Source: Arthrobacter sp. KBS0703
GTDB taxonomy: Bacteria > Actinomycetota > Actinomycetes > Actinomycetales > Micrococcaceae
DNA length: 64,000 nt
Reading direction: 5' to 3'
NCBI RefSeq assembly: GCF_002008315.2
Contig: NZ_MVDG02000001.1
Location: 930,001 to 994,000, forward strand
Shown here piece by piece: positions 19,902-29,564 of this stretch; positions within the stretch are counted from its first letter, which is position 1; each line of letters starts with the position of its first letter. A program made the position numbers and the translations under genes. The notes beneath the pieces are model-generated. The model worked only from the letters and a program-made list of their open reading frames with translations, was not told the origin of the DNA and did no database searches.

Positions 19902-21377
19902 ATGACCGCATATGCTTTGAACCAGTCCTCGCCGCTCGCCCCGGACTGGCTCGCGGTGCCGTCGGACCTGAATGCCCTGCACCCGGCCATGTGGGCTGCC
20001 GGAGTGGAGCGGAACGACGACGGCGAACTCGCCCTCGACGGCATTCCGGTCAGCATGCTGAAGAAACAGTTCGGCACGCCGCTGTTCGTCATGAGCGAGT
20101 CCGACTTCCGGGCCCGCGCACGGGCCTTCAAGGATGCCTTCGACGCGGCCTTTGCCGACATCTGCGGCGGAGTGGACGTCTACTACGCCGGCAAATCGTT
20201 CCTGTGCACGGCCGTGGCCACGTGGGTGGCGGAGGAAGGCCTGCGCCTCGACACGTGTTCCGGTGGTGAACTGGCCGTCGCCGCCCGCGCCGGCATCGAC
20301 GGCGCCAACCTGGGCCTGCACGGCAACAACAAGTCCGACGCCGAGATCAACCGGGCCCTCGACATGCGGCTTGGCCGGATCGTGGTGGACAGCCTGGATG
20401 AGCTGGACCGCGTGGCCAAAATCGCCTCCGGCCGGGGCGAGACCGCCAAGGTCATGCTGCGGCTGACACCCGGAGTGCACGCCCACACCCACGAGTTCAT
20501 CGCCACCGCCCATGAGGACCAGAAGTTCGGCCTCTCCATGGCGGGAGACTCCACGGAGCAGGCAGGGCTGTCGGCAGCCGAGGAAGCCGTGGCCGCGGCC
20601 ACCAGCTATCCCGGCGTTGACCTGCTGGGACTGCACTGCCACATCGGCTCGCAGATTTTCGAACCCGACGGCTTTGCGCTGGCGGCGGAGAAACTCCTGG
20701 GCTTCCTCGCCGAGATGCAGCAGAAGTATTCCATCCAGCTTCCCGAGCTCGATCTCGGCGGCGGATACGGCATCGCCTACACGCCGGTGGACACGCCCCG
20801 CCCGGCAGCCGAAATCGCGCAGGCGATGGCCGCCGTCGTCCGCTCAAAATGCGCTGAGCTGGGCATTTCCGCCCCGCGGATCTCGATCGAGCCCGGACGC
20901 GCCATCGTGGGCAGCAGCACGTTCACGCTGTACGAGGTCGGCACGCTCAAGACCGTCCGGGTGGACGCTCCGGCCGCCGGGGACGCCGAATCAGGACCAA
21001 AAAACGTTACGCACCCCCGCCGGTATGTGTCGGTGGACGGCGGAATGAGCGACAACGCCCGTCCGGTGCTCTACGACGCGGATTATTCGGCCATTCTCGC
21101 CTCCCGGGCCTCCGCCGCGGCGCCGCAGCTGTCCCGCGTAGTGGGCAAACATTGCGAGAGCGGCGACATAGTTGTTAGAGATGTATATCTGCCCGAGGAC
21201 GTGGCAGCCGGTGATCTGCTCGCTGTACCGGGAACCGGCGCCTATTGCTGGGCCCTGTCAAGCAACTACAACTATCTGGCCCGGCCGGGCGTTGTCGCTG
21301 TGCGCGGCGGAGCTGCCCGGCTGATTGTCCGCGGGGAAACCGAAGAAGATCTGCTAAACCGCGACATGGGAGCCTGA
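19902..21377 (+). CDS. lysA: Diaminopimelate decarboxylase
   Basis: A 491-residue PLP enzyme, last step of lysine synthesis (meso-diaminopimelate to L-lysine). The PLP lysine is in VYYAGKSFLCTA near residue 100, the glycine-rich phosphate site in ELDLGGGYGIAY, and the specificity segment ISIEPGRAIVG and partner Cys in HCESGDIV are present. An N-terminal extension of about 50 residues (SPLAPDWLAVPSDLNALHP) is usual in actinobacteria. Starts six bases after argS and abuts hom directly, so one operon. Confidence 0.96.
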   Translation: MTAYALNQSSPLAPDWLAVPSDLNALHPAMWAAGVERNDDGELALDGIPVSMLKKQFGTPLFVMSESDFRARARAFKDAFDAAFADICGGVDVYYAGKSFLCTAVATWVAEEGLRLDTCSGGELAVAARAGIDGANLGLHGNNKSDAEINRALDMRLGRIVVDSLDELDRVAKIASGRGETAKVMLRLTPGVHAHTHEFIATAHEDQKFGLSMAGDSTEQAGLSAAEEAVAAATSYPGVDLLGLHCHIGSQIFEPDGFALAAEKLLGFLAEMQQKYSIQLPELDLGGGYGIAYTPVDTPRPAAEIAQAMAAVVRSKCAELGISAPRISIEPGRAIVGSSTFTLYEVGTLKTVRVDAPAAGDAESGPKNVTHPRRYVSVDGGMSDNARPVLYDADYSAILASRASAAAPQLSRVVGKHCESGDIVVRDVYLPEDVAAGDLLAVPGTGAYCWALSSNYNYLARPGVVAVRGGAARLIVRGETEEDLLNRDMGA

Positions 21378-22694
21378 ATGACCGAATTGCGAACCCTGAA
21401 AGTAGCCCTGCTGGGCTGTGGCAACGTCGGGGCTCAGGTCGCGCGGATTCTCCTGGACGACGCCGGCGCCCTGGCCGCCCGGACGGGTGCGCACCTGGAG
21501 CTGGCCGGCATCGCCGTGCGGAACCTCGACGCCGAGCGCGATGTGGAACTGCCGCGTGAGCTGTTCACCACGGACGCCGAGACCCTGGCCAAGGATGCCG
21601 ACCTCGTGATCGAGCTGATGGGCGGCCTCGAGCCGGCCCGTTCGCTGATCCTCTCGGCCATCCAGAACGGCGCGAGCGTTGTCACCGGCAACAAGGCCCT
21701 CCTCGCCGCGGACGGCCCCACACTCTACGAAGAGGCGGACCGGGCCGGCGTCGAGCTCTCCTACGAAGCCGCTGTGGCAGGTGCCATCCCCATCCTGCGC
21801 CCCATCCGCGACAGCCTGTCCGGTGACCGCATCACCCGGGTCCTGGGAATCGTCAACGGCACGACCAACTTCATCCTCGACCAGATGGACTCCACCGGCG
21901 CGCAGTTCGCCGACGCCCTGGCCGAGGCGCAGCGGCTCGGTTACGCCGAGGCCGATCCGACCGCCGACGTCGAAGGCCTGGACGCCGCGGCCAAGGCTGC
22001 GATCCTGGCGTCCCTGTCCTTCCACACACGCTTCGACCTGGCGAACGTCCACTGCGAGGGCATCACCCGCGTCAGTGCCGCCGACATCGCGGCGGCCAAA
22101 GAGGCCGGATTCGTCATCAAGCTGCTGGCCATTGCCGAGAAGCTGACCGACGCTGAGGGCAACGACGGCGTCTCCGTCCGCGTCCACCCGACCCTCCTGC
22201 CGCGCGAGCACCCGCTGGCGGCCGTCCGCGGGGCCTTCAACGCCGTCTTCATTGAGGCCGAGAATGCCGGCGAACTGATGTTCTACGGCCAGGGCGCCGG
22301 CGGAACCCCGACGGCGTCCGCCGTGCTGGGCGATCTCGTCTCTGCTGCCCGCCGGATCGTCCTGGGCGGCCCCGGACGCATTGAATCCACGACCGGTCAC
22401 GTCCCGGCACTGCCGATTGACGCCGTGCACACCAGCTACTACATCGGCCTGGATGTTGCGGATCAGCCCGGCGTCCTGGCCCGGATCGCCCAGTTGTTTG
22501 CCGAGCACAACGTCTCCATCGAAACCATGCGCCAGACCATCCACCGCGATGCGGACTCGAACGTCGAATCCGCGGAACTACGGATCGTGACGCACCGCGC
22601 AACCGAAGCTGCACTGGCAGCAACCGTCGAGGCCGTCAAAGGCCTTGACGTCATCAATTCCGTTACATCCGTACTGCGGGTAGAAGGAGTCTAA
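21378..22694 (+). CDS. hom: Homoserine dehydrogenase
   Basis: A 438-residue enzyme reducing aspartate semialdehyde to homoserine. The NAD(P) loop is LLGCGNVGAQVARIL at the N-terminus, the catalytic region GIVNGTTNFILDQM and the EADPTADVEG substrate segment follow, and a C-terminal ACT domain begins near residue 355 (YYIGLDVADQPGVLARI), which in actinobacteria mediates feedback inhibition by threonine. The ATG follows lysA with no gap; thrC begins on the next base after its stop. Confidence 0.96.
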   Translation: MTELRTLKVALLGCGNVGAQVARILLDDAGALAARTGAHLELAGIAVRNLDAERDVELPRELFTTDAETLAKDADLVIELMGGLEPARSLILSAIQNGASVVTGNKALLAADGPTLYEEADRAGVELSYEAAVAGAIPILRPIRDSLSGDRITRVLGIVNGTTNFILDQMDSTGAQFADALAEAQRLGYAEADPTADVEGLDAAAKAAILASLSFHTRFDLANVHCEGITRVSAADIAAAKEAGFVIKLLAIAEKLTDAEGNDGVSVRVHPTLLPREHPLAAVRGAFNAVFIEAENAGELMFYGQGAGGTPTASAVLGDLVSAARRIVLGGPGRIESTTGHVPALPIDAVHTSYYIGLDVADQPGVLARIAQLFAEHNVSIETMRQTIHRDADSNVESAELRIVTHRATEAALAATVEAVKGLDVINSVTSVLRVEGV

Positions 22695-23801
22695 GTGGCT
22701 CACCAATGGCGCGGTGTCATCCGCGAATACGCTGATCGTTTGCCCGTAACGGAATCCACCAAGGTCATCACCCTCGGTGAGGGCGGCACGCCGCTGGTCC
22801 ACGCGCAGAAGCTGTCCGAGCTGACCGGCTCTGAGGTTTACCTCAAGGTGGAAGGCATGAACCCCACCGGATCCTTCAAGGACCGCGGCATGACCATGGC
22901 CATGACTGCTGCCGTGGCGTCAGGCGCCAAGGCCGTGGTGTGCGCCTCCACCGGAAACACCTCCGCGTCGGCCGCGGCCTACGCCACCGCCGCCGGCCTG
23001 AAGTGCGCCGTTCTGGTCCCTGAGGGCAAGATTTCCATGGGCAAGCTCAGCCAGGCCATCGCGCACGGAGCCACCCTGCTGCAGGTCGACGGTAACTTCG
23101 ACAACTGCCTGGACATCGCCCGCAAGCTGGGGGAGTCCTACCCCGTCTTCCTGGTGAACTCCGTCAACCCGGCCCGCATCCAGGGCCAGAAGACCGGTGC
23201 CTTCGAAATCGTGGACGCGCTCGGCGACGCCCCGGACATCCACGTGCTGCCCGTCGGCAACGCGGGGAACATCACCGCGTACTGGAAGGGCTACAAGGAG
23301 TACTCCGCGCCCTTCGAGTCGGAGACTGCCGGCACCCTTCCCGCTGTTTCCACCAGGACTCCGCAGATGTGGGGCTTCCAGGCAGCCGGCGCCGCACCGT
23401 TTGTGGCCGGCCACCCCATCACGGAGCCGGACACCATCGCCACGGCGATCCGGATCGGCAATCCTGCCTCGTGGGACGGCGCCATCGCTGCCCGCGATGA
23501 GTCCGGCGGCTTCATCGATGCCGTGACGGACGACGAGATCCTCGCCGCGCACCGCTGGCTGTCCGCCAAGGAGGGCGTCTTCGTGGAGCCCGGTTCCGCC
23601 GCCGGCGTCGCTGGCCTGCTGAAGAAGCACGCTGCGGGCGAGGTCCCCGCCGGCAAGACCATAGTCATCACGGTCACCGGCCACGGGCTGAAAGACCCCC
23701 AGTGGGCTCTCCGCACCGAAGACGGATCCGACGTGCAGCCGGTCAAGGTGTCCAACGACGTCGTGACTGTTGCCGCCGAACTGGGACTGGAAGACAAATA
23801 G
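22695..23801 (+). CDS. thrC: Threonine synthase
   Basis: A 368-residue PLP enzyme converting O-phosphohomoserine to threonine. The PLP lysine lies in [15 protein letters not shown] and the phosphate loop in [14 protein letters not shown]; the [15 protein letters not shown] segment is also typical of the short (class I-like bacterial) form. GTG start at 22695 directly after hom. Two bases separate its stop from the TTG start of thrB. Confidence 0.96.
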   Translation: MAHQWRGVIREYADRLPVTESTKVITLGEGGTPLVHAQKLSELTGSEVYLKVEGMNPTGSFKDRGMTMAMTAAVASGAKAVVCASTGNTSASAAAYATAAGLKCAVLVPEGKISMGKLSQAIAHGATLLQVDGNFDNCLDIARKLGESYPVFLVNSVNPARIQGQKTGAFEIVDALGDAPDIHVLPVGNAGNITAYWKGYKEYSAPFESETAGTLPAVSTRTPQMWGFQAAGAAPFVAGHPITEPDTIATAIRIGNPASWDGAIAARDESGGFIDAVTDDEILAAHRWLSAKEGVFVEPGSAAGVAGLLKKHAAGEVPAGKTIVITVTGHGLKDPQWALRTEDGSDVQPVKVSNDVVTVAAELGLEDK

Positions 23802-23803
23802 CC

Positions 23804-24790
23804 TTGGAAACCACCCTCACAGTCCCGGCCGAGTCTGCCGCCGGCGCGCCGGCAGTCCCGGCCGGGCAGCTGGTGACCGTACAGGTGCCGGCCACCAGCG
23901 CCAACCTGGGCCCCGGATACGACAGCCTGGGACTGGCCCTGTCGCTGCACGACACCCTCACGGTGGAGACGCTGGCCGGCGGCCAGCTCGAGTTCGAGCT
24001 CAGCGGCGAAGGCGCGGAAACGCTGCCCCGCGACGCCAGCCACCTGGTGGTCAAGGCCATCACCGAAGCCCTGCACCGCCTCGGGTACCGCCATGACGGC
24101 CTCAGGATCACTGCAGACAACGTCAACCCGCATGGCCGCGGCCTGGGTTCCTCGGCGTCTGCCGTCGTCGCGGCGGTCACCGCAGCGAATGCTTTGGTTC
24201 CCGAGGAGTCCCGCCGCGGCAAGGACTGGATCCTGCAGCTCACGAGCGAGATGGAGGGCCACCCGGACAACGTCGCTCCCGCCATTTACGGCGGCCTGGC
24301 GCTGTCCTGGCAGGACAGTGACCAGTACAGCAGCACGTGCGCCACGGTGGATGAAGCGGTCATTCCGATCGTCGCGGTTCCGGACTATGAACTGTCCACG
24401 GAAGCTGCGCGCGCGTTGCTTCCGGCGTCAATCGGTCACCACGCCGCCGCCATGAATGCCGGACGGGCCGCGCTGTTGATCCATGCGCTGACACAAAAGC
24501 CGGAATTCCTGCTCGCCGGCACCGAAGACTACCTCCACCAGAGCTACCGTGCGGAGGCCATGCGGCCAAGTGCTGCACTGATCAAGGCCCTGCGCGGAGC
24601 CAGGCACGCAGCCGTTGTTTCCGGAGCAGGACCCACCGTCCTGGTCCTGGCGAACGGCGAGGCGGAGGCGGCGGCCATCCTTGAGTTCATCGGCGCGTTT
24701 ACGGCCGCGAACACGCCGGACATCAACTGGCGTGTGATGAAGCTGGCAGTGGACGTTGAAGGTGCTAAAGTGGGAGTGCACCGGCGGTAA
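23804..24790 (+). CDS. thrB: Homoserine kinase
   Basis: A 328-residue GHMP-family kinase making O-phosphohomoserine. The ATP loop is HGRGLGSSASAVVAA near residue 115; VPATSANLGPGYDSLG near residue 28 is the N-terminal GHMP motif, and VSGAGPTVLVLA is motif 3. The TTG at 23804 gives LETTLTVPAES and lies two bases behind thrC; a longer frame from 23702 runs inside thrC and is unlikely. It is the last gene of the argS-lysA-hom-thrC-thrB run. Confidence 0.93.
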   Translation: METTLTVPAESAAGAPAVPAGQLVTVQVPATSANLGPGYDSLGLALSLHDTLTVETLAGGQLEFELSGEGAETLPRDASHLVVKAITEALHRLGYRHDGLRITADNVNPHGRGLGSSASAVVAAVTAANALVPEESRRGKDWILQLTSEMEGHPDNVAPAIYGGLALSWQDSDQYSSTCATVDEAVIPIVAVPDYELSTEAARALLPASIGHHAAAMNAGRAALLIHALTQKPEFLLAGTEDYLHQSYRAEAMRPSAALIKALRGARHAAVVSGAGPTVLVLANGEAEAAAILEFIGAFTAANTPDINWRVMKLAVDVEGAKVGVHRR

Positions 24791-25191
24791 CCCCGCAGTC
24801 AGTCAACGCAGTTTATGCAGTTAGACGGCGACTCTGTAGTCGAGAGGCCCTGCAGTCAAGAGACCGTGCAGTCAAAGACCCTGAAATTGGCCGTGTTGCC
24901 TATCTGGTCCCCGACTGTTTCGATCTGCTGTTGCTTCGATCTCTTATTGCGCAATATTTTCGGTGCCACCTGCTTGGCCTGACGCAGGAAATTGCAGAAA
25001 CTTTTCTGTTCCTGACCTGTCAGTCCGCCGCTCCTCCATTATTCGGAGCGTTGAAGGTGATCAGTATCCGGCTCTGCCGCGAATTCCATCCGGCAAGGCC
25101 GAAATCACGGCTGCAGATCTGAACTGCAGCCCAGATCAAATCATCGCGTCCAGCTCCTAGTCTGGACGCCGTCGAGGGGGAAGGATCCTTC
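24791..25191 (+). promoter_or_regulatory. rho: Long intergenic leader upstream of rho
   Basis: A 401-base gap with no supported gene. It begins with an irregular series of GCAGT-type repeats between 24795 and 24877 (GCAGTCAG, GCAGTTTA, GCAGTTAG, GTAGTCGA, GCAGTCAAG, GCAGTCAAAG), then a relatively A/T-rich stretch with the palindrome ATTGCGCAAT (24946-24955), and a small hairpin CGCTCC/GGAGCG (25029-25050). A strong ribosome site, GGGGGAAGGA, precedes the GTG of rho. The length and repeats suggest a regulated leader, but no known riboswitch is recognised. Confidence 0.45.
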
Positions 25192-27361
25192 GTGACCGAA
25201 ACCACTGAGCTGTCGCCAGCTGTGGACACATCATCTTCTGTTTCCGGATCGTTGACGGAAGCACCCGCCAAGAGCAGTGGCCTCGCAGGCCTCAAGCTCG
25301 CCCAGCTGCAGGCTCTTGCCAGCCAGCTCGGAATTTCCGGCGGCTCCCGCATGCGCAAGGGAGACCTGGTCTCGGCTATTTCCGCGCACCGCGCGGGCTC
25401 TTCGGCCAGCAAGGCTCCGGCCCGGGCTGCCGAGAAGGCAACTGACAACAACGTTGCTGCGGCAAGCCCGGCGGCTCCGGCCGCCGACGCCACCGAAGCC
25501 CCGGCCCAGGAAGGGACCCGGGCCTGTCTCTTATACACATCTAGATGTGTATAAGAGACAGCGGCCGCAGCCGCCGTGCGGTCAGCGACGGCGTGGTGTC
25601 CGCCCCCGCTGCGGAGCCCGCAGCCGAGGCTGCCGCCGAGGCCGCAGCTGCTCCGGCGCCTTCCGAGGCAGCAGAGCCGGCCGCCGCGGAAGGCGCTCCC
25701 GAGCGACGCCAGCCGCGTACCCGCAACCGCCGCCGCGGTGAGGCCGCCGCAACGGCCCCGCAGGCCGGCGAGCCCGTCGAAGCTCCGGCGGAAGCCGCTG
25801 CACCTGAGACTCGCGCCACTGAGACCCGCGCCGCCGAGCCCCGCGCTGCTGAGACCCGCGAACAGGGCGGCGAAGCCGGCGACGGCGGGCAGCGCACTGA
25901 CCGCCGTGACAGCCGCACCCGCGGTGGCCGCGAGGCGGCTGCAGAAACCTCCACCGGCCGCGACAACCGCCGTGACGACAGCCGGGACAGCGATGACGCC
26001 GAGGGCGGCAGTCGCCGCAACCGCCGCAACCGCCGCGACCGGAACGATCGCAACGAGCGGTCCGACAGCAGGGACAGCCGTGACGGCAACGCCCGCAACG
26101 ACCGCAACGACCGTTTCCGCGACCGCAACGACCGCCGCCGCGGACGGGCCCAGGGACCGGACGTCGACGACGTCGAGGTCACCGAGGACGACGTCCTCCT
26201 GCCCGTAGCGGGCATCCTGGATGTCCTGGAGAACTACGCCTTCATCCGGACCTCCGGCTACCTGCCCGGTCCCAACGACGTCTACGTGTCCCTCGCCCAG
26301 GTCAAGAAGTACAACCTGCGCAAGGGCGACGCCGTCGTCGGCGCCATCCGCGCCCCGCGACGGCGAGGACCGCAGCCAGCAGACGGCGCGCCAGAAGTTC
26401 AACGCCCTGGTCCGCGTGACGTCAGTCAACGGCAAGACCTCCGAAGAGCTCAAGGACCGCGTCGAGTGTCTCTTATACACATCTAGATGTGTATAAGAGA
26501 CAGTCCGAGCGCCTGCGCCTCGAGACCGACCCCAAGAAGATCGGCCCCCGCGTCATCGACCTGGTTGCCCCGATCGGCAAGGGCCAGCGCGGCCTGATCG
26601 TCTCGCCGCCAAAGGCCGGCAAGACGCTCATCCTGCAGTCCATCGCCAACGCCATCACCACCAACAATCCTGAGGTCCACCTCATGATGGTGCTCGTTGA
26701 CGAACGTCCTGAAGAAGTCACGGACATGCAGCGCACCGTCAAGGGCGAGGTCATTGCCTCCACCTTCGACCGTCCCGCGGATGACCACACGACCGTTGCC
26801 GAACTGTCCATCGAACGCGCCAAGCGCCTCGTGGAAATGGGCATGGACGTTGTGGTGCTCCTCGACTCCATGACCCGACTGGGCCGCGCCTACAACCTGG
26901 CAGCACCGGCCTCCGGCCGCATCCTGTCCGGTGGTGTCGATTCCGCCGCGCTGTACCCGCCGAAGCGCTTCTTCGGTGCAGCCCGCAACATCGAAAACGG
27001 CGGCTCGCTCACCATTCTGGCAACGGCCCTCGTGGAGACCGGTTCCAAGATGGACGAGGTCATCTTCGAAGAGTTCAAAGGCACCGGCAACATGGAGCTC
27101 CGCCTGTCCCGCCAGCTGGCTGACAAGCGCATCTTCCCGGCCGTGGACGTCAACGCGTCCGGTACCCGCCGCGAAGAGAACCTGCTTTCCCCCGAGGAAG
27201 TCAAGATCATGTGGAAGCTGCGCCGCGTCCTCTCCGGACTCGAAACGCAGCAGAGCCTTGAGCTGCTGACCAACAAGATCCGGGAGACCCAGAGCAACGT
27301 CGAGTTCCTCATGCAGGTCCAGAAGACGACGCTTGGTGCGAAGTCCGATAACGACAAATAG
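25192..27361 (+). CDS. rho: Transcription termination factor Rho (two adapters and one frameshift)
   Basis: Hexameric RNA-dependent ATPase that ends transcription; about 700 residues when repaired. GTG 25192; N-terminal Rho_N helix domain ([19 protein letters not shown]), then a long low-complexity insert of about 250 residues, first Ala/Glu-rich then Arg/Asp/Asn-rich, as in high-GC actinobacteria; the RNA-binding cold-shock-like domain begins near [17 protein letters not shown]; the ATPase core has Walker [29 protein letters not shown] and the R-loop region. Adapters at 25524 and 26467 and a one-base deletion near 26361 break the frame; about ten residues (FNxLxPLYP region) are missing at the second. 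Confidence 0.93.
25524..25561. other. Mate-pair junction adapter in rho low-complexity region (artefact)
   Basis: Perfect 38-bp mosaic-end palindrome. It falls inside the Ala-rich linker of rho, so the number of residues lost cannot be estimated from family conservation. Confidence 0.97.
26467..26503. other. Mate-pair junction adapter in rho RNA-binding domain (artefact)
   Basis: A 37-bp copy lacking the first base. The flanks encode SEELKDRVE and [12 protein letters not shown], which in other Rho proteins are separated by roughly ten residues, so about 30 bases of genome are missing. Confidence 0.97.
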
Positions 27362-27369
27362 CGCCGCGT

Positions 27370-27421
27370 AACCGCCCGAAAATTGGCGGCCCTTCCCGGG
27401 CCGCCAATTTCCCGGGCGGTT
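27370..27421 (+). terminator. Terminator after rho
   Basis: Large hairpin: outer stem AACCCGCCCG-type arms 27370-27378 with 27413-27421, inner stem AAATTGGCGGCCC with GGGCCGCCAATTT, small loop near 27393-27397, followed by GTTGCGTT. It starts eight bases after the rho stop codon. Confidence 0.8.
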
Positions 27422-27451
27422 GTTGCGTTAACCGGTTCCTCCGCTTCAAAA

Positions 27452-27516
27452 GCAACGCGGGGTCACATCGAGCCCAATAGGACCCTTGAAATGGGCGGTA
27501 AGTGACCCCGCGTTGC
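27452..27516. repeat. 15-bp perfect inverted repeat in the rho-prfA gap
   Basis: Arms GCAACGCGGGGTCAC (27452-27466) and GTGACCCCGCGTTGC (27502-27516) enclose 35 bases that hold a second, shorter pairing (GCCCA with TGGGC). It is not a terminator (no T-tract) and lies 38 bases before the prfA ATG. The layout resembles a REP-like or MITE-like palindromic unit; genome copy number cannot be seen from here. Confidence 0.75.
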
Positions 27517-27554
27517 AGTTACTAGACTTGTAAGAGTCGAAAGAGGTTTTGAAA

Positions 27555-28628
27555 ATGTTTGAGTCCGTACAGGGCCTGCTTGATGAGCATGATGCTATCC
27601 AGGCGCAGCTCGGGGATCCTGCTGTTTATGCTGACCAGCGGCTCGCCCGGAAACTGGGGCGGCGCTCAGCCCAGCTGAACGGCATTGTCGAGGCGTATCA
27701 TGCCTGGCACGGAATCGAGGATGACCTTGCGGCCGCGAAGGAAATGGCTGACGAGGATCCCGAGTTTGCCGCGGAGGTGCCCGAGCTTGAGGCCGCGCTG
27801 GAGACGGCCGCGGCAAAGCTGCGCCGGCTGCTGATCCCGCGCGATCCTGACGATGCCCGCAACGTGATCCTTGAGGTCAAGGGCGGTGAAGGCGGCGACG
27901 AGGCTGCCCTGTTTGCTGCCGACCTGCTGCGGATGTACACCCGTTACGCGGAAACCCGCGGCTGGAAGACGGAAATGATTTCCGCGAACGAATCTGACCT
28001 TGGCGGCTACAAGGACGTTCAGGTGGCCATCAAGGGCAATTCGAACGATCCCGCCGAGGGCGTCTACGCGCGGCTGAAGTTCGAGGGCGGCGTGCACCGC
28101 GTGCAGCGCGTTCCCGTCACCGAGTCGCAGGGGCGCATCCACACCTCGGCTGCCGGCGTTCTGGTGCTGCCTGAAGTGGACGAGCCCGAAGAGCTCGAAA
28201 TCAACCAGAACGATCTCAAGATCGACGTCTACCGGTCCTCGGGACCCGGCGGCCAGTCCGTTAACACCACGGACTCCGCGGTCCGTATCACGCACCTTCC
28301 CACCGGCATCGTGGTGGCCATGCAGAACGAGAAGTCCCAGCTGCAGAACCGCGAAGCGGGCATGCGCGTTCTCCGCGCCCGCATCCTTGCCCACCAGCAG
28401 GAGCAGATCGACGCCGAGAACTCCGCCCAGCGCAAGTCGCAGATCCGCACGATGGACCGTTCCGAGCGGATCCGCACGTACAACTACCCGGAGAACCGGA
28501 TCGCGGACCACCGGACCGGATACAAGGCCTACAACCTGGACCAGGTCATGAACGGCGACCTTGAGCCGGTCATCCAGTCGGCCATCGAGATGGACGAGCA
28601 GTCACGCCTGGACGCCATCGGCGACTAG
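27555..28628 (+). CDS. prfA: Peptide chain release factor 1
   Basis: A 357-residue release factor reading UAA/UAG stop codons. The GGQ loop is in [15 protein letters not shown] and the codon-recognition region around [16 protein letters not shown] precedes it. ATG 27555 with AGAGG upstream is preferred to the TTG at 27549. In mycobacteria rpmE lies between rho and prfA; here the gap of 193 bases holds only a terminator and an inverted repeat. prmC, which modifies the GGQ glutamine, follows 21 bases downstream. Confidence 0.96.
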   Translation: MFESVQGLLDEHDAIQAQLGDPAVYADQRLARKLGRRSAQLNGIVEAYHAWHGIEDDLAAAKEMADEDPEFAAEVPELEAALETAAAKLRRLLIPRDPDDARNVILEVKGGEGGDEAALFAADLLRMYTRYAETRGWKTEMISANESDLGGYKDVQVAIKGNSNDPAEGVYARLKFEGGVHRVQRVPVTESQGRIHTSAAGVLVLPEVDEPEELEINQNDLKIDVYRSSGPGGQSVNTTDSAVRITHLPTGIVVAMQNEKSQLQNREAGMRVLRARILAHQQEQIDAENSAQRKSQIRTMDRSERIRTYNYPENRIADHRTGYKAYNLDQVMNGDLEPVIQSAIEMDEQSRLDAIGD

Positions 28629-28649
28629 CCGGGAAGCGCTGAACACCCC

Positions 28650-29534
28650 ATGACGCCCGAGAACATGACGGCCGGCACCGGCCAGTCGCTGGCCGATGCC
28701 GTCAGCCAGGCCACTGCGATTCTTGCCGATGCCGGCGTTCCCAGCCCGAGGGTCGACGCCGAACTGCTGGCCGACCACTTGTTGGGCGTCGGGCTCGGAC
28801 GGCTGCGCGCCATGCTGCGGGGCGATGCCCCGGCGCCGGCCGGCTATGCGGAACTGGTGGCCGAACGGGCCCGCCGGATTCCGCTGCAGCACATCACCGG
28901 CGTCGCGCATTTCCGCTACCTTCAACTCGCGGTGGGTCCCGGCGTCTTCATCCCCCGCCCGGAAACAGAGTCCGTGGTCCAGCTGGTGATCGACCGGCTC
29001 CGGGACCTTCTCCGCGCCGGCGTGGCCCGGCCCAAGGTCGTGGATCTGGGCACGGGGTCCGGGGCCATCGCAGGGTCAGTGGCGCACGAAGTGCCCGAAG
29101 CGGCCGTCCATGCGGTCGAGTACAGCGAATTTGCGCATGCCTGGGCCGCGAAAAACCTCCAGCCACTCGGCGTAACGCTCGTCCGGGGAGACCTGCGGGA
29201 CGCGCTGCCGGAGCTCAACGGAACCTTCGACGTCGTCGTGTCCAACCCGCCGTACATTCCCGCCGAGGCAATTCCGAACGAGCCCGAAGTGGCGCTCCAC
29301 GATCCTCCCGAGGCACTGTACGGCGGGGGAGCGGATGGCATGGAACTTCCGACGGCGGCCGCGGCCTCCGCGGCCAGGCTGCTGGTTCCGGGCGGCTACT
29401 TCGTCATGGAACACGCCGAAGTCCAGGCCGCATGGATTTCCGCCATGCTGGCCGGAACGGGACGGTGGTCCGAGGTGACCACGCACCTGGACCTCAACGG
29501 CAAGGAACGGGCCACCAGCGCCGTCCTTGCTTAA
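28650..29534 (+). CDS. prmC: Release factor glutamine N5-methyltransferase
   Basis: A 294-residue SAM-dependent methyltransferase acting on the GGQ glutamine of release factors. The catalytic motif is VVSNPPYIPAEA near residue 195, the SAM loop VVDLGTGSGAIAGSVA near residue 130, and an N-terminal helical domain precedes them. It lies 21 bases after prfA, its substrate, and 30 bases before the Sua5/YrdC-type gene, in one operon. ATG 28650 is used; ATG 28665 is also possible. Confidence 0.94.
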   Translation: MTPENMTAGTGQSLADAVSQATAILADAGVPSPRVDAELLADHLLGVGLGRLRAMLRGDAPAPAGYAELVAERARRIPLQHITGVAHFRYLQLAVGPGVFIPRPETESVVQLVIDRLRDLLRAGVARPKVVDLGTGSGAIAGSVAHEVPEAAVHAVEYSEFAHAWAAKNLQPLGVTLVRGDLRDALPELNGTFDVVVSNPPYIPAEAIPNEPEVALHDPPEALYGGGADGMELPTAAAASAARLLVPGGYFVMEHAEVQAAWISAMLAGTGRWSEVTTHLDLNGKERATSAVLA

Positions 29535-29564
29535 CCGCCCGCGCAGTAATGAAAGAATGAGGCA

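Noticed and set aside
25020-26480. 486-codon minus-strand ORF opposite rho
   Set aside because: Low-complexity mirror of the Rho linker and it translates through an adapter.
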